64,000 nt of DNA from Candidatus Nitrosopumilus sp. (GTDB taxonomy: Archaea; Thermoproteota; Nitrososphaeria; Nitrososphaerales; Nitrosopumilaceae), in the NCBI RefSeq assembly GCF_028278985.1, contig NZ_JANQTA010000017.1, positions 1-64,000 of the forward strand. The letters run 5' to 3'. The position numbers and the translations under genes were made by a program. Under the pieces are notes generated by a model. It was not told where the DNA came from. It did no database searches and saw only the letters and a program-made list of their open reading frames with translations. How positions within the stretch are numbered: position 1 is the first letter of the stretch; each line of letters begins with the position of its first letter. Of the stretch, positions 7,078 through 16,019 are shown one piece after another.

Positions 7078-8217
7078 ATGTCAATTAAGAATATCACAGT
7101 TTTAGGTTCAGGAGTCATGGGTCACGGTATTGCTCAGGTTTCTGCAACAGCAGGCTACAACGTAGTTCTCAGAGATATCGAACAAGGGTTTTTGGATAAA
7201 GCAATGGAGAAAATTAGATGGAGTTTAGATAAGCTAGTCACAAAAGAAAAGATTTCCAAAGAAGAAGGAGATGCAATTTTTGGAAGAATCACTCCAATTG
7301 TTGATTTGAGTGAAGCAGTAAAAGATGCAGAATTAGTAATTGAAGTAGTTCCAGAAATTATGGATTTAAAGAAAAAAGTGTATGCTGAGTTAGATAAAGT
7401 AGCAGATCCTAAAGTAATCTTTGCATCAAACACAAGCACATTACCAATCACAGAAATTGCAAACACAACATCACGTCCAGAAAAATTTATTGGAATTCAT
7501 TTCTTCAATCCACCACAATTAATGAAACTAGTAGAAGTTATTCCAGGAGAAAAAACATCTTCTGAGATTACAGAACTAACTCAAGAATATGTTAAATCAG
7601 TAAACAAACAGGCAGTTCTCTGTAGAAAAGATGTTCCAGGATTTATCATTAACAGACTTTTCATACCAATGGTTCACGAAGCATGTTTTGTTAAAGATAG
7701 AACAGGTGCATCACTTGAGGAAATAGATTCAGCTGTAAAATTCAAACTAGGTTTTCCAATGGGAATTTTTGAATTAGCCGACTTTACTGGAATGGATGTA
7801 ATTCACAAGGCAACAGTAGAAATGCATCTGCGAGACAAAAAAGTCATCAATCCACATTCACTTGTTGAAAAAATGTTCGATGAAAAGAAACTTGGGCAAA
7901 AATCAGGTGAAGGATATTACAAATATTCAGATGACAAATATGAAAGAGTTACGCTGTCTGAAGAATTAGCAGAAAAATGTAATCCAATACAACTTGTTGC
8001 AAATATCATTAACAATGCTGCATGGCTTGTAAGTAACGGTGCAAGCGATATTGAAGAAATTGAAAAGGCAGCACAGTTAGGATTAGGATTGAAAAAACCT
8101 CTATTTGAAACTGCAAAAAAGATTGGAATTAAAAATATTGTAAATGAATTAAACAAACTGGCTGCAGAACACGGTGAATTTTACAAACCAGACCCACTTC
8201 TCATATCAATGCAATAG
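7078..8217 (+). CDS. 3-hydroxyacyl-CoA dehydrogenase
   Basis: A 379-residue NAD-dependent dehydrogenase. The N-terminal Rossmann motif is VLGSGVMGHGIAQ, followed by SNTSTLPI and HFFNPPQLMKLVEVI, which includes the catalytic His, and a doubled C-terminal helical domain. ATG 7078 is preferred over an upstream in-frame TTG at 7039 because the TATA element lies 26 bases before it. In ammonia-oxidising Thaumarchaeota this family oxidises 3-hydroxybutyryl-CoA in the 3-hydroxypropionate/4-hydroxybutyrate carbon fixation cycle; that role is inferred here. Confidence 0.92.
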   Translation: MSIKNITVLGSGVMGHGIAQVSATAGYNVVLRDIEQGFLDKAMEKIRWSLDKLVTKEKISKEEGDAIFGRITPIVDLSEAVKDAELVIEVVPEIMDLKKKVYAELDKVADPKVIFASNTSTLPITEIANTTSRPEKFIGIHFFNPPQLMKLVEVIPGEKTSSEITELTQEYVKSVNKQAVLCRKDVPGFIINRLFIPMVHEACFVKDRTGASLEEIDSAVKFKLGFPMGIFELADFTGMDVIHKATVEMHLRDKKVINPHSLVEKMFDEKKLGQKSGEGYYKYSDDKYERVTLSEELAEKCNPIQLVANIINNAAWLVSNGASDIEEIEKAAQLGLGLKKPLFETAKKIGIKNIVNELNKLAAEHGEFYKPDPLLISMQ

Positions 8218-8228
8218 GAATTAGTGGT

Positions 8229-8447
8229 TTGGATTTTGAAAAAGATATTGAAGCGCTAAAAATAGCATTAACAGAGACGGAATTCCGTATAAAAAAACTA
8301 GAAGATCATAAAGATATAATCAACAAACTACTCAGAGATAATAAAACTGATGAAGATTGGATTAATGAAACAAAGAGTAGACTAGTGCGAAATATTAGAA
8401 ATTTACAGAAAAAGCGAGATAGTATTTTTAGAGAACTAGAGTCTTAA
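8229..8447 (+). CDS. Small coiled-coil protein
   Basis: Seventy-two residues from TTG 8229, nearly all helical with heptad-like Leu/Ile spacing (IEALKIALTETEFRIKKLE) and many Lys/Glu. It follows the dehydrogenase by 11 bases and overlaps the end of the convergent LOG-like gene by 4 bases. No family recognised; likely a dimerising helical protein. Confidence 0.55.
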   Translation: MDFEKDIEALKIALTETEFRIKKLEDHKDIINKLLRDNKTDEDWINETKSRLVRNIRNLQKKRDSIFRELES

Positions 8448-8950
8448 GAAATTAATTCTAAAATTTTTTCTACAGCTTCTTTAGGAGTATCTGCTCCAAG
8501 GATTTTGACATTTTCTCGATGATCAAGATAACCATCAATGTATTGTTCAACAGAACCTCCAAGATTTCTCATTGCAACCATAGGTTTCTTGTGCATGTAT
8601 GCTGCACATGTTTCAGATAGAGTTCCAGAACCTCCTCCAACTATAATTATACCATCAGCACTCAATGCATTTAGAAAATCTCTTGTCAACCCCATTCCAG
8701 TAGGAATTACAATATCACAATATTCATTTGCCAAAGTTGCATCATCTTGAGGGATTATACCAATACTCAATCCATTTGCATCATGAGATCCATGGGAAGC
8801 AGCAGTCATTATTCCACCTAATCCACCTGTGATCAAAACAGAGCCCGATTTTGCAATTTCAGATCCAATTTCATAAGCAATTTTTTCATGTTCTGGAGTG
8901 CAACCATTTGTATTATTTCCAATTACCAAAATTTGTCGTTTTTTTGCCAC
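8444..8950 (-). CDS. LOG-family / TIGR00725-type nucleotide-binding protein
   Basis: About 168 residues from GTG 8950 (VAKKRQILVIGN). It has the Rossmann-like start, the GGLGGIMTAASHGSH segment and the VGGGSGTLSE motif, which correspond to the GGGxxGxMG and PGGxGTxxE signatures of the LOG (lysine decarboxylase-like) family; some members release nucleobases from nucleoside monophosphates. The Gly-Gly-Gly-Ser-Gly-Thr variant is nearer to the TIGR00725 subgroup, whose function is unknown. Confidence 0.82.
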   Translation of the reverse strand: MAKKRQILVIGNNTNGCTPEHEKIAYEIGSEIAKSGSVLITGGLGGIMTAASHGSHDANGLSIGIIPQDDATLANEYCDIVIPTGMGLTRDFLNALSADGIIIVGGGSGTLSETCAAYMHKKPMVAMRNLGGSVEQYIDGYLDHRENVKILGADTPKEAVEKILELIS

Positions 8951-9025
8951 AAGTTTGATTAAGAGATTGGTTTGAAATAGGTTTCCCAGAGTAAAGGATA
9001 TTAGGAAAGCATCACAACTATTCAC

Positions 9026-9148
9026 ATGGAAAGACGTTCAATGCCAGTATGTTTTACACAAGAACAATACAAAATGATCGAAGAATTTGCCAAGAGAAAC
9101 GGTATGCTCAACGCAAGCCAAGCTCTTGAGAAAATCCTAAAAGAGTAA
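9026..9148 (+). CDS. Tiny ribbon-helix-helix-like protein
   Basis: Forty residues: a short basic strand (MERRSMPVCFT) followed by two predicted helices (QEQYKMIEEFAKRNG and ASQALEKILKE). This order and length fit a minimal MetJ/Arc/CopG-type DNA-binding unit. No partner toxin is adjacent, so an autonomous small regulator is the simplest reading. Confidence 0.6.
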   Translation: MERRSMPVCFTQEQYKMIEEFAKRNGMLNASQALEKILKE

Positions 9149-9217
9149 TCACTTTTTGTTATTTTCATTTTTATTTTGTTTACATTTATAGAATAATCAA
9201 TCTATAGGAGATCAACA

Positions 9218-9628
9218 ATGGGACTGTTTAGTAAAAAACCTGCAATTTGCACAATATGCAACAAAGAACTTACTCACAAGCATAAACCAAAAAGAGAATG
9301 GAACATCAAAGGTCCTTTATGCGGAGATTGTCATTTTGACAAACAAAAAGAATTCTACGAAGGAAAAGTAAGGCAACCATGTGTAGTATGTGGAACAACC
9401 AAAAAAATTACTGATCTTTGGGAACCAAGATGGCAGTGGGATATGGAAGGTCTATTGTGCAAGGAATGTTTTGACAAAAAAGAAGAAACCCATGGTAAAA
9501 AGAAAAATTTTTGTGCATTATGCGGTGGTAAAATGGGATTAATCAGATACAATCCGAAAGGTCATTGGAAAATAGAAGGACAGTTATGCAGAAACTGCTG
9601 GGATGAGAAAAAAGCAGAATTTGGATAA
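9218..9628 (+). CDS. Triple zinc-ribbon repeat protein
   Basis: A 136-residue protein with three tandem units of about 43 residues. Each has C-x2-C, then a Trp-centred strand (KREWNIKGPLC, RWQWDMEGLLC, KGHWKIEGQLC) and a second C-x2-C (one unit C-x2-C with an adjacent His). It would bind three zincs. Starts MGLFSKK. The repeats indicate internal duplication. No family recognised; nucleic-acid or protein binding is inferred. Confidence 0.75.
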   Translation: MGLFSKKPAICTICNKELTHKHKPKREWNIKGPLCGDCHFDKQKEFYEGKVRQPCVVCGTTKKITDLWEPRWQWDMEGLLCKECFDKKEETHGKKKNFCALCGGKMGLIRYNPKGHWKIEGQLCRNCWDEKKAEFG

Positions 9629-9827
9629 ATTGGGATTTTTAAAAAAAATCAAATGTGAAATTTGTGAAAAGAAATTTTCAAAAGAAGAAGAACTGATGAA
9701 TCATAAACAAATTGTTCATGGAAAAGATTTGAAGTATGATTGTAAAGAATGCAACAAATATTTTTCAAATATGGAAGATATGAGAACGCATTTACAAAGA
9801 GAGCACAGTTACAAAAAAGACAGATAA
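9603..9827 (+). CDS. Double C2H2 zinc-finger protein
   Basis: Two classical fingers in 74 residues: CEICEKKF...HKQIVH and CKECNKYF...HLQREH, both C-x2-C-x12-H-x3/4-H with the hydrophobic core residues in place. The ATG at 9603 overlaps the preceding triple zinc-ribbon gene by 26 bases; a TTG at 9621 would overlap by 8. Co-transcription with that gene is likely. Candidate DNA- or RNA-binding protein. Confidence 0.82.
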   Translation: MRKKQNLDKLGFLKKIKCEICEKKFSKEEELMNHKQIVHGKDLKYDCKECNKYFSNMEDMRTHLQREHSYKKDR

Positions 9828-10022
9828 CTAGATAGCTTTTACAGTTTTTACAACTGGTGGTCTTACTTTGGTAAAGACTCTAAATCCACAAATACATTTG
9901 ATTTCTGGAAGTCTGGATAATTCAGTGTTGGAAACTATAGTTCCACATCTAAGGCATGCATAGTGCACTTCAAAAGTTTCAGTGGTGTTTTCTTCCATTG
10001 AATCAAAAGTTTCTTCAGCCAT
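9828..10022 (-). CDS. rpoP: DNA-directed RNA polymerase subunit P (Rpo12)
   Basis: Sixty-four residues from ATG 10022 (MAEETFDSM). The C-terminal 45 residues are the RpoP/Rpb12 zinc-binding domain: YACLRCGTIV...IKCICGFRVFTKVRPP. Length and Cys spacing are normal. It lies downstream of S10 and EF-1A on the same strand, so the three probably form a translation/transcription operon. Confidence 0.9.
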   Translation of the reverse strand: MAEETFDSMEENTTETFEVHYACLRCGTIVSNTELSRLPEIKCICGFRVFTKVRPPVVKTVKAI

Positions 10023-10060
10023 GTTTATCATCAAAATTTCTATAATTTAAGGATACCAGA

Positions 10061-10369
10061 TTATGTTAGAGATAATTCAATGTAGACATCATCAGGAATT
10101 TTTAGTCTCATTAGTTGTCTAATTGCCTTATCATCAGCGTTAATGTTAATTATTCTTCTATGCATTTTCATTTCCCATTTCTCATAAGTTTCCGTTCCAT
10201 TTCCACATGGTGATTTTCTAGTTGCAACATGTAGTCGTTTAACAGGAAGTGGAGTTGGGCCTTTAACTTTGACACCGGTTTTTTTTCCTATACCCATGAT
10301 TTCACCACAAACACCATCTAATTTTGGTAAACTGGTTGAGGTGAGTTTTACACGGGCGGTTTGTGTCAT
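10061..10369 (-). CDS. rpsJ: 30S ribosomal protein S10
   Basis: One hundred and two residues from ATG 10369 (MTQTARVKL). Family features include the KLTSTS start, GPTPLPVKRLHVATRKSPCGNG loop (archaeal/eukaryotic S10/uS10 type) and MHRRIIN. It follows EF-1A by 10 bases, the usual archaeal order tuf-rpsJ. Confidence 0.97.
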   Translation of the reverse strand: MTQTARVKLTSTSLPKLDGVCGEIMGIGKKTGVKVKGPTPLPVKRLHVATRKSPCGNGTETYEKWEMKMHRRIININADDKAIRQLMRLKIPDDVYIELSLT

Positions 10370-10379
10370 GAAAATCCGC

Positions 10380-11678
10380 CTATGGTTTGTACTCTTCGGT
10401 AATTTCCTTAACGATTCCAGCTGCGATAGTTGCACCCATATCTCTTAGTGCAAATCTACCCATTTCAGGGAATTCCTGGAATGTTTCAATTGGAGTTGGT
10501 CTCACCGGTCTAATTTTGACAATTGCAGAGTCACCAACTTTGAGGAATTTTGGATTTTCTTCCTCAACAGCACCAGTTGCTGGGTTGATCTTTTGCAAGA
10601 ACTCAGTAACAGTTGCTGCAACTTGTGCAGTGTGTGCGTGCATTACTGGAGTGTAACCAGGAGCAATTGCTGTTGGGTGGTGAATTACAATAATTTGAGC
10701 TTTGAATTCTTTTGCTACATTTGGTGGAGCATCAGGAGTTCCGAGAACATCTCCTCTCTTGATGTCTTTCTTTTCAACACCTCTAAGGTTGAAACCAATG
10801 TTATCACCTGCTTCTGCAGATGGCATTTCAGTATGGTGAGTTTCAATAGATTTGATTTCACCAGGAGCACCAGAAGGCATTACAACAATTTTGTCACCTG
10901 CTTTCATAGTTCCTGTCTCAACTCTTCCTACTGGAACAGTACCAACACCTGTGATAGTGTAAACGTCTTGGATTGGAACACGAAGTGGTTTTCCTACTGG
11001 TTTTTCTGCTACTGTAAAGTCATCAAATGCTTCAAGTAGTGTTTTACCAGAATACCAACCCATGTTTTCAGATTTTTTAACTAAGTTGTCACCTTTCCAT
11101 CCAGAAACTGGAATGAATGGTACATTTTCTAGTTTGTAACCTACAGATTTTACTAATTTCTCACCTTTTTCTTTGGCAAGTTTGAATGCGTCTTCAGAAT
11201 AGTTGCTGTCATCCATTTTGTTGATAGCAACGATTAGTTGGTTAACACCGAGTGTTTTTAACAAGAAAGCATGTTCTCTTGCTTGACCACCAGCAGCAAT
11301 TGCTGTGTCGGTTTCACCTTCTTTTGCTGAAAGTACTAAGACTGCTGCATCTGCTTCAGAAGCACCAGTAATCATGTTTTTAATAAAGTCCCTGTGACCA
11401 GGAGCGTCAATCAAAGTAAAGAAGTACTTTGGTGACTCAAACTTTTGGAATGCAAGATCGATTGTAATACCTCTCTCTCTTTCATCCTTAATGTTATCCA
11501 TAACCCATGCATACTTGAAAGTATCACCTTTTCCGGTCTTCTCGGATTCGGATGCATGTGCTGCAATTGTTCTTTCATCTACAACACCAAGATCCATCAA
11601 GAAATGACCCATAGTTGTTGATTTTCCATTATCAATATGACCTGTAACAATCAGGTTCAAGTGTGGTTTATCTGCCAT
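10380..11678 (-). CDS. tuf: Translation elongation factor 1A (EF-Tu)
   Basis: A 432-residue GTPase that delivers aminoacyl-tRNA. G motifs are present: GHIDNGKST (G1), RGITIDLAF (G2), DAPGHRD (G3), NKMD (G4) and SGWKG (G5), followed by the two beta barrels. G1 reads D-N-G-K where most EF-1A proteins have D-H-G-K. Start is ATG within a well spaced operon (tuf-rpsJ-rpoP). Confidence 0.98.
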   Translation of the reverse strand: MADKPHLNLIVTGHIDNGKSTTMGHFLMDLGVVDERTIAAHASESEKTGKGDTFKYAWVMDNIKDERERGITIDLAFQKFESPKYFFTLIDAPGHRDFIKNMITGASEADAAVLVLSAKEGETDTAIAAGGQAREHAFLLKTLGVNQLIVAINKMDDSNYSEDAFKLAKEKGEKLVKSVGYKLENVPFIPVSGWKGDNLVKKSENMGWYSGKTLLEAFDDFTVAEKPVGKPLRVPIQDVYTITGVGTVPVGRVETGTMKAGDKIVVMPSGAPGEIKSIETHHTEMPSAEAGDNIGFNLRGVEKKDIKRGDVLGTPDAPPNVAKEFKAQIIVIHHPTAIAPGYTPVMHAHTAQVAATVTEFLQKINPATGAVEEENPKFLKVGDSAIVKIRPVRPTPIETFQEFPEMGRFALRDMGATIAAGIVKEITEEYKP

Positions 11679-11808
11679 ATCAAAGGCCTATTGGATGTTA
11701 TTTATTACTGTTATGAATTTTTGAAAAAATCTTCAATTTTTTTCAATTATTTTTAGATCAGAAGACTTTGGAAATTACACATAAATCAAAGGGAGAAAAT
11801 TGGAAATT

Positions 11809-12945
11809 ATGAAAATTACTGTATCAGTTATCAAAGCCGACGTCGGAGGAGTTGGCGGTCATACAAAACCAAGTGATGGACTATTAGACGCAATTAGAAA
11901 TACCATCAAAAACTCAGCAGATTTGCTAATCGATTATTACATTGGCTATTGTGGAGATGACACTCACATTGTAATGTCTCATACTCATGGAGTAGATAAT
12001 GAAAAAATTCACAAGCTAGCTTGGGACGCATTTATGGCAGGAACTCAAGTTGCAAAAGATGAAGGACTTTACGGAGCAGGACAAGACTTGCTTAGAGATT
12101 CATTTTCTGGAAACGTAAAAGGAATGGGTCCAGGAGTTGCAGAAATGGAATTCGAAGAAAGACCAAACGAAGCATTTACAGTTTTTGCAGCAGATAAAAC
12201 AGAACCAGGTGCATTCAACTATCCAATTTACAGAATGTTTGTAGATGCATTAAGTAATACAGGACTAATTGTAAACAAGAATCTTGCAGAAGGTGTTAAG
12301 ATCAACATCATGGATGTAGAAAAAGCACAGATTGCAGAATTGGAACTATGGCAAGACAAACCAACAATTGAAGCAGCACTAATGTACCCAGGAAGATATG
12401 TTGTTGACTCCGTTACAACTAAAGATGGAGAGCCAATTCTTGCAGCATCTACAGATAGACTGCACAACATTGCTGGAACATATGTTGGTAAAGACGATCC
12501 AATTTGCCTTGTAAGAACACAAAAGAGATTCCCAGCAACTGAAGAAGTAGGAAGTGTATTTAACAATCCACACTATGTTGCAGGAAACACTAGAGGAAGT
12601 CACAATATGCCATTAATGCCTGTAAAACTAAACTCTGCAGCAACAATCAACTTTTGTATTCCAATTGTAGAAGCACTAGTCTTTAGTATGCACAATGGAA
12701 AATTCACAGGTCCATTTGACGGATTCTCAACACCTGATTGGGATCTAATCAGAGAAAAAGCTACAGAGAAAGCAATGGCCATTAGAAGTCAAGGATTCAT
12801 CCATCCTGCAACATTAGTTCCATCTGAATTGGAATACGCAGAAGGTTACAGGGCAAGAATGGATGTTCTTGAAAGCAAAATGAAACCAATGGAAGAAAAT
12901 ACTTCTAGCGGAGCCAAAAAAGAAAACTACGAAGATCCAGATTAG
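11809..12945 (+). CDS. fbp: Fructose-1,6-bisphosphate aldolase/phosphatase (archaeal type)
   Basis: A 378-residue enzyme from ATG 11809. The N-terminal VSVIKADVGGVGGHTKPS with catalytic Asp/His, the TEPGAFNYPIYRMF segment and the QGFIHPATL end mark the bifunctional archaeal FBPA/P family that makes fructose-6-phosphate directly from triose phosphates in gluconeogenesis. A TTG three codons upstream (11800) is the longest start, but ACATAAATC at 11779-11787 sits about 26 bases before ATG 11809. Confidence 0.97.
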   Translation: MKITVSVIKADVGGVGGHTKPSDGLLDAIRNTIKNSADLLIDYYIGYCGDDTHIVMSHTHGVDNEKIHKLAWDAFMAGTQVAKDEGLYGAGQDLLRDSFSGNVKGMGPGVAEMEFEERPNEAFTVFAADKTEPGAFNYPIYRMFVDALSNTGLIVNKNLAEGVKINIMDVEKAQIAELELWQDKPTIEAALMYPGRYVVDSVTTKDGEPILAASTDRLHNIAGTYVGKDDPICLVRTQKRFPATEEVGSVFNNPHYVAGNTRGSHNMPLMPVKLNSAATINFCIPIVEALVFSMHNGKFTGPFDGFSTPDWDLIREKATEKAMAIRSQGFIHPATLVPSELEYAEGYRARMDVLESKMKPMEENTSSGAKKENYEDPD

Positions 12946-13013
12946 TAATTTCTAATCTTGCCAATCATAGGAAATAGTTAAAAGAAAACAGACTTTAGTA
13001 AAAGCGGTCTGTA

Positions 13014-13421
13014 ATGAGTTTTCAAAAATTATTTGATTGGAAAACATACATCTTTACAGCACTAGCAGTCATTTCATTTTCAAATTTTGTAGCAGTGTTA
13101 TTTGGTCAGACCATCCCAAATATCGTATTAGACTTTTTCAAGATTGCAGGCGAATATGTAATTCTAGGTTCAGTATTCATATTTGCACTAGCATGGCTAC
13201 TAAAGGCAAAGCCTCACAATCGTCCAAAGAAATACTCGGTAGTAGTTTTTGATGTATATGGTAAAAAAAGTGAGATTGACGGAATTAGAACAGAATTCAA
13301 AACACATGATGTAGCATGGAGTTTTATGAAACAATACAAAAAACAATATCCTTTGTACAATTTTGCACTAGTTTCTGATCTTCCAAAATCAGACAAACCT
13401 ACAATCTTCAGATACATCTAG
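13014..13421 (+). CDS. Two-pass membrane protein with small C-terminal domain
   Basis: A 135-residue protein with two predicted membrane helices (about 13-32 and 44-64) and a cytoplasmic-looking 70-residue alpha/beta domain (KKYSVVVFDVYGKKSEIDG and on). Nothing catalytic is evident. It lies between the FBPase and ligase genes on the same strand. Confidence 0.65.
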   Translation: MSFQKLFDWKTYIFTALAVISFSNFVAVLFGQTIPNIVLDFFKIAGEYVILGSVFIFALAWLLKAKPHNRPKKYSVVVFDVYGKKSEIDGIRTEFKTHDVAWSFMKQYKKQYPLYNFALVSDLPKSDKPTIFRYI

Positions 13422-13458
13422 ATTCAGATTTTTATTCATGATTGAATAGAGAAATAGA

Positions 13459-15225
13459 ATGGACTTTGCCATTTTAGCTGATGCATTTAACAAAATGGAG
13501 TCAACTAGAAAGAGATTAGAATTAACACAATATTTGGTAGAATTATTTGAAAAGACACCACAAGAAGTTATAGCAAGAATTGTTTATTTGCTTCAAGGAA
13601 AACTAAGACCAGATTTTGAAGGAGTTGAGCTTGGTGTTGCTGAAAAACTTGCAATAAGAGCTATTTCAAAATCATCAGGGATTCCTATCAAAAAAATTGA
13701 AGAGGAATATAGAATAGGAGGAGACTTGGGTCATGCAGCTTCAGTAATTTTAGAACAAAAAACACAAACAACTTTTCTTGTTGAAGATATTACTGTTGAG
13801 CGGGTTTATGAAACGCTATTCAAAATTGCAAAACTAGAAGGAGCTAGATCACAGGACATGAAGATGAAATACATCTCCAGCTTGCTAAATGATGCAAATC
13901 CACTTGAGGCAAGTTTCATTTTGAAAATATTACTTGGAACATTGAGGCTAGGAGTTGCAGAAAATACAGTTATGGATGCATTAGCAATTGCATTTTCAGG
14001 AAACAAAGAGAATAGAAAAGTTTTGGAACACGCGTATAACGTTTCAAGCGATTTAGGAAAAGTTGCCGAAACAATTTCTGAAAAAGGAATAGAAGGTGTT
14101 GAAAAATTTGAAGTGATTTTGTTTAATCCAGTAAGACCAATGCTTGCAGACAGAGTAAAAAGTCAAGAAGAATCAGTGGAAAGATTAGGAAATAATTTTG
14201 CAGCAGAATACAAACTAGATGGGGAAAGAGTTCAATTACATGTTGAAGGAGACAAAGTTGTTCTTTACTCTAGAAGTTTAGAAAATATTTCTAGTTATTA
14301 TCCAGACATTATAGAGAAAATTCCAAAATCAATTCAAGCTGATAATGCAATCTTAGAAGCTGAAGCAGTTGCAATAAATGAAAACACTGGAGAATTTTTA
14401 CCATTTCAAGAGTTAATGCATAGAAGAAGAAAATACAAAATAGAAAAAGCAGTTACACAATACCCAATTACAGTAAACTTTTTTGATATTTTATTTTGTA
14501 ATGACAAAAGCTGTTTAGATCTAAGTTACAAAGAGAGAAGAGAGAAACTAGAAAAAATAGTCAAAGAAGACGAATATGCAAAACACATTCCTATGGCTAT
14601 TGTAAACAATGAAAATGATGTTGAGGAATTCCTTGAAAACAGTATCAATGCAGGAAGTGAAGGGTTAATGCTCAAAATGTTAGACAAACCATATCAAGCT
14701 GGTTCCAGAGGAAGTTACTGGTTAAAACTTAAACGAGAATATCAAAATGAGTTAGGGGACAGTTTAGATCTTGTTGTCATTGGAGGATTTTTTGGAAAAG
14801 GAAGAAGAACAGGAAGCTATGGAACACTTCTTCTTGCAACATACGATGAAGACGTGGATATGTTTACTAGTATATGCAAAGTAGGCACAGGATTTTCAGA
14901 TGAAGACTTGGATCAACTATACCAAATCCTACAACCTAAAGTTACAATCAAAAAAAATCCAAGAATTGAAAGTGAAATGGAAGCAGATGTTTGGTTTGAA
15001 CCAGAACTAGTAATCGAAGTTGTTGCATCAGAAATCACACTCAGTCCAATTCACAAAGCTGCAAGGGACCAAGTAAGAAAAGATGCAGGACTAGCATTAA
15101 GATTCCCTAAATTTACAGGAAAAATCAGAACAGAGAAAATGGCCGAAGATGCATCAACAAATGAAGAAGTTATTTCACTTTACAAAGGACAGAAAAAAGT
15201 AGCCCACGACAAAAGTTTGATTTAA
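13459..15225 (+). CDS. lig: ATP-dependent DNA ligase
   Basis: A 588-residue replicative-type ligase. The nucleotidyl-transferase motif I reads EYKLDGERVQ with the AMP-binding Lys; other motifs visible are LEAEAVA (III-like), GLMLKMLDKPYQAG (IV) and YWLKLKREY (V), with the N-terminal DNA-binding domain in the first 200 residues. Length matches archaeal LigB. Confidence 0.97.
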   Translation: MDFAILADAFNKMESTRKRLELTQYLVELFEKTPQEVIARIVYLLQGKLRPDFEGVELGVAEKLAIRAISKSSGIPIKKIEEEYRIGGDLGHAASVILEQKTQTTFLVEDITVERVYETLFKIAKLEGARSQDMKMKYISSLLNDANPLEASFILKILLGTLRLGVAENTVMDALAIAFSGNKENRKVLEHAYNVSSDLGKVAETISEKGIEGVEKFEVILFNPVRPMLADRVKSQEESVERLGNNFAAEYKLDGERVQLHVEGDKVVLYSRSLENISSYYPDIIEKIPKSIQADNAILEAEAVAINENTGEFLPFQELMHRRRKYKIEKAVTQYPITVNFFDILFCNDKSCLDLSYKERREKLEKIVKEDEYAKHIPMAIVNNENDVEEFLENSINAGSEGLMLKMLDKPYQAGSRGSYWLKLKREYQNELGDSLDLVVIGGFFGKGRRTGSYGTLLLATYDEDVDMFTSICKVGTGFSDEDLDQLYQILQPKVTIKKNPRIESEMEADVWFEPELVIEVVASEITLSPIHKAARDQVRKDAGLALRFPKFTGKIRTEKMAEDASTNEEVISLYKGQKKVAHDKSLI

Positions 15226-15291
15226 TCGTGCTCAATTTTTCACGAAAATCGTAGAGGATTTAAATTACCATAGGAATTCTTGATTTCTGTT

Positions 15292-15945
15292 ATGTATAGC
15301 GGAGAGCTTGAAGTTCAAGCAAAAAGAAAGGCTATCGCAGTTTTACAAGACGAGATTAACAGAATTCTAAATGCTGCTAGAGAACTTGCAACACTTCCTG
15401 ATCTAATGATGAAAAAAGACAAGACAGGAATCAAAAACGCTCTAGAACAAATTTCAACAATTGAAGAAGAAGTTGAAAACTTGAGAAGAAAGATCACTCG
15501 AGAAGTTGCAGACGTAGGTGGTTTAATCATGAATAGAGAAAATCTTCTCAACACAGCATACACAATGGATGAGATTGCAGGATACATTACAGGAATTTCA
15601 TTCAAACTCTCAAATGTAAAACCAACAACATTGAAAAGTGCAAAACTAGACAAAGACATTACAAAACTAATCGAATTAGTTGTTGACGAAGTTTACAAAC
15701 TAAATGAGATCATTAGAAGTCTAAACACAAACACTGCAAATGCTATTGAATTAGCACAAGAAACACAGACAATTGAGCGTGAAATCGACATCAAATACAG
15801 ACAAGCAACATTGAAACTTCTCACAGAAGTTACAAACACAAAAGAATTGATGCTCATGAAAGATGTTATTGAAGGAATTGAAGAGATGGCAGACAAGTGC
15901 CAAAGAGTTTCAGATTCTTTCATATTGTTAGCATTAAGCCTCTAA
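15292..15945 (+). CDS. PhoU-like (DUF47) helical protein
   Basis: A 217-residue all-helical protein with two Glu/Asp-Glu-x-x-D repeats (IEEEVENLRRKI, MKDVIEGIEEMADKCQRV) characteristic of PhoU/DUF47 proteins, which bind metal clusters and control phosphate uptake. ATG 15292 is chosen over TTG 15280 because the TTTAAATTA box at about 15258-15266 is correctly spaced. No phosphate transporter is adjacent. Confidence 0.78.
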   Translation: MYSGELEVQAKRKAIAVLQDEINRILNAARELATLPDLMMKKDKTGIKNALEQISTIEEEVENLRRKITREVADVGGLIMNRENLLNTAYTMDEIAGYITGISFKLSNVKPTTLKSAKLDKDITKLIELVVDEVYKLNEIIRSLNTNTANAIELAQETQTIEREIDIKYRQATLKLLTEVTNTKELMLMKDVIEGIEEMADKCQRVSDSFILLALSL

Positions 15946-16019
15946 CGAACACATCATTCAATTTTTACTTTATTTTTCATACTAAGAGAATTCATATACA
16001 TATCAAATAATCTAAAATT

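Noticed and set aside
15943-15952. TAACGAACAC occurs here and again at 19657-19666.
   Set aside because: Two copies of a 10-mer in 64 kb can occur by chance, and the surrounding sequences do not match.
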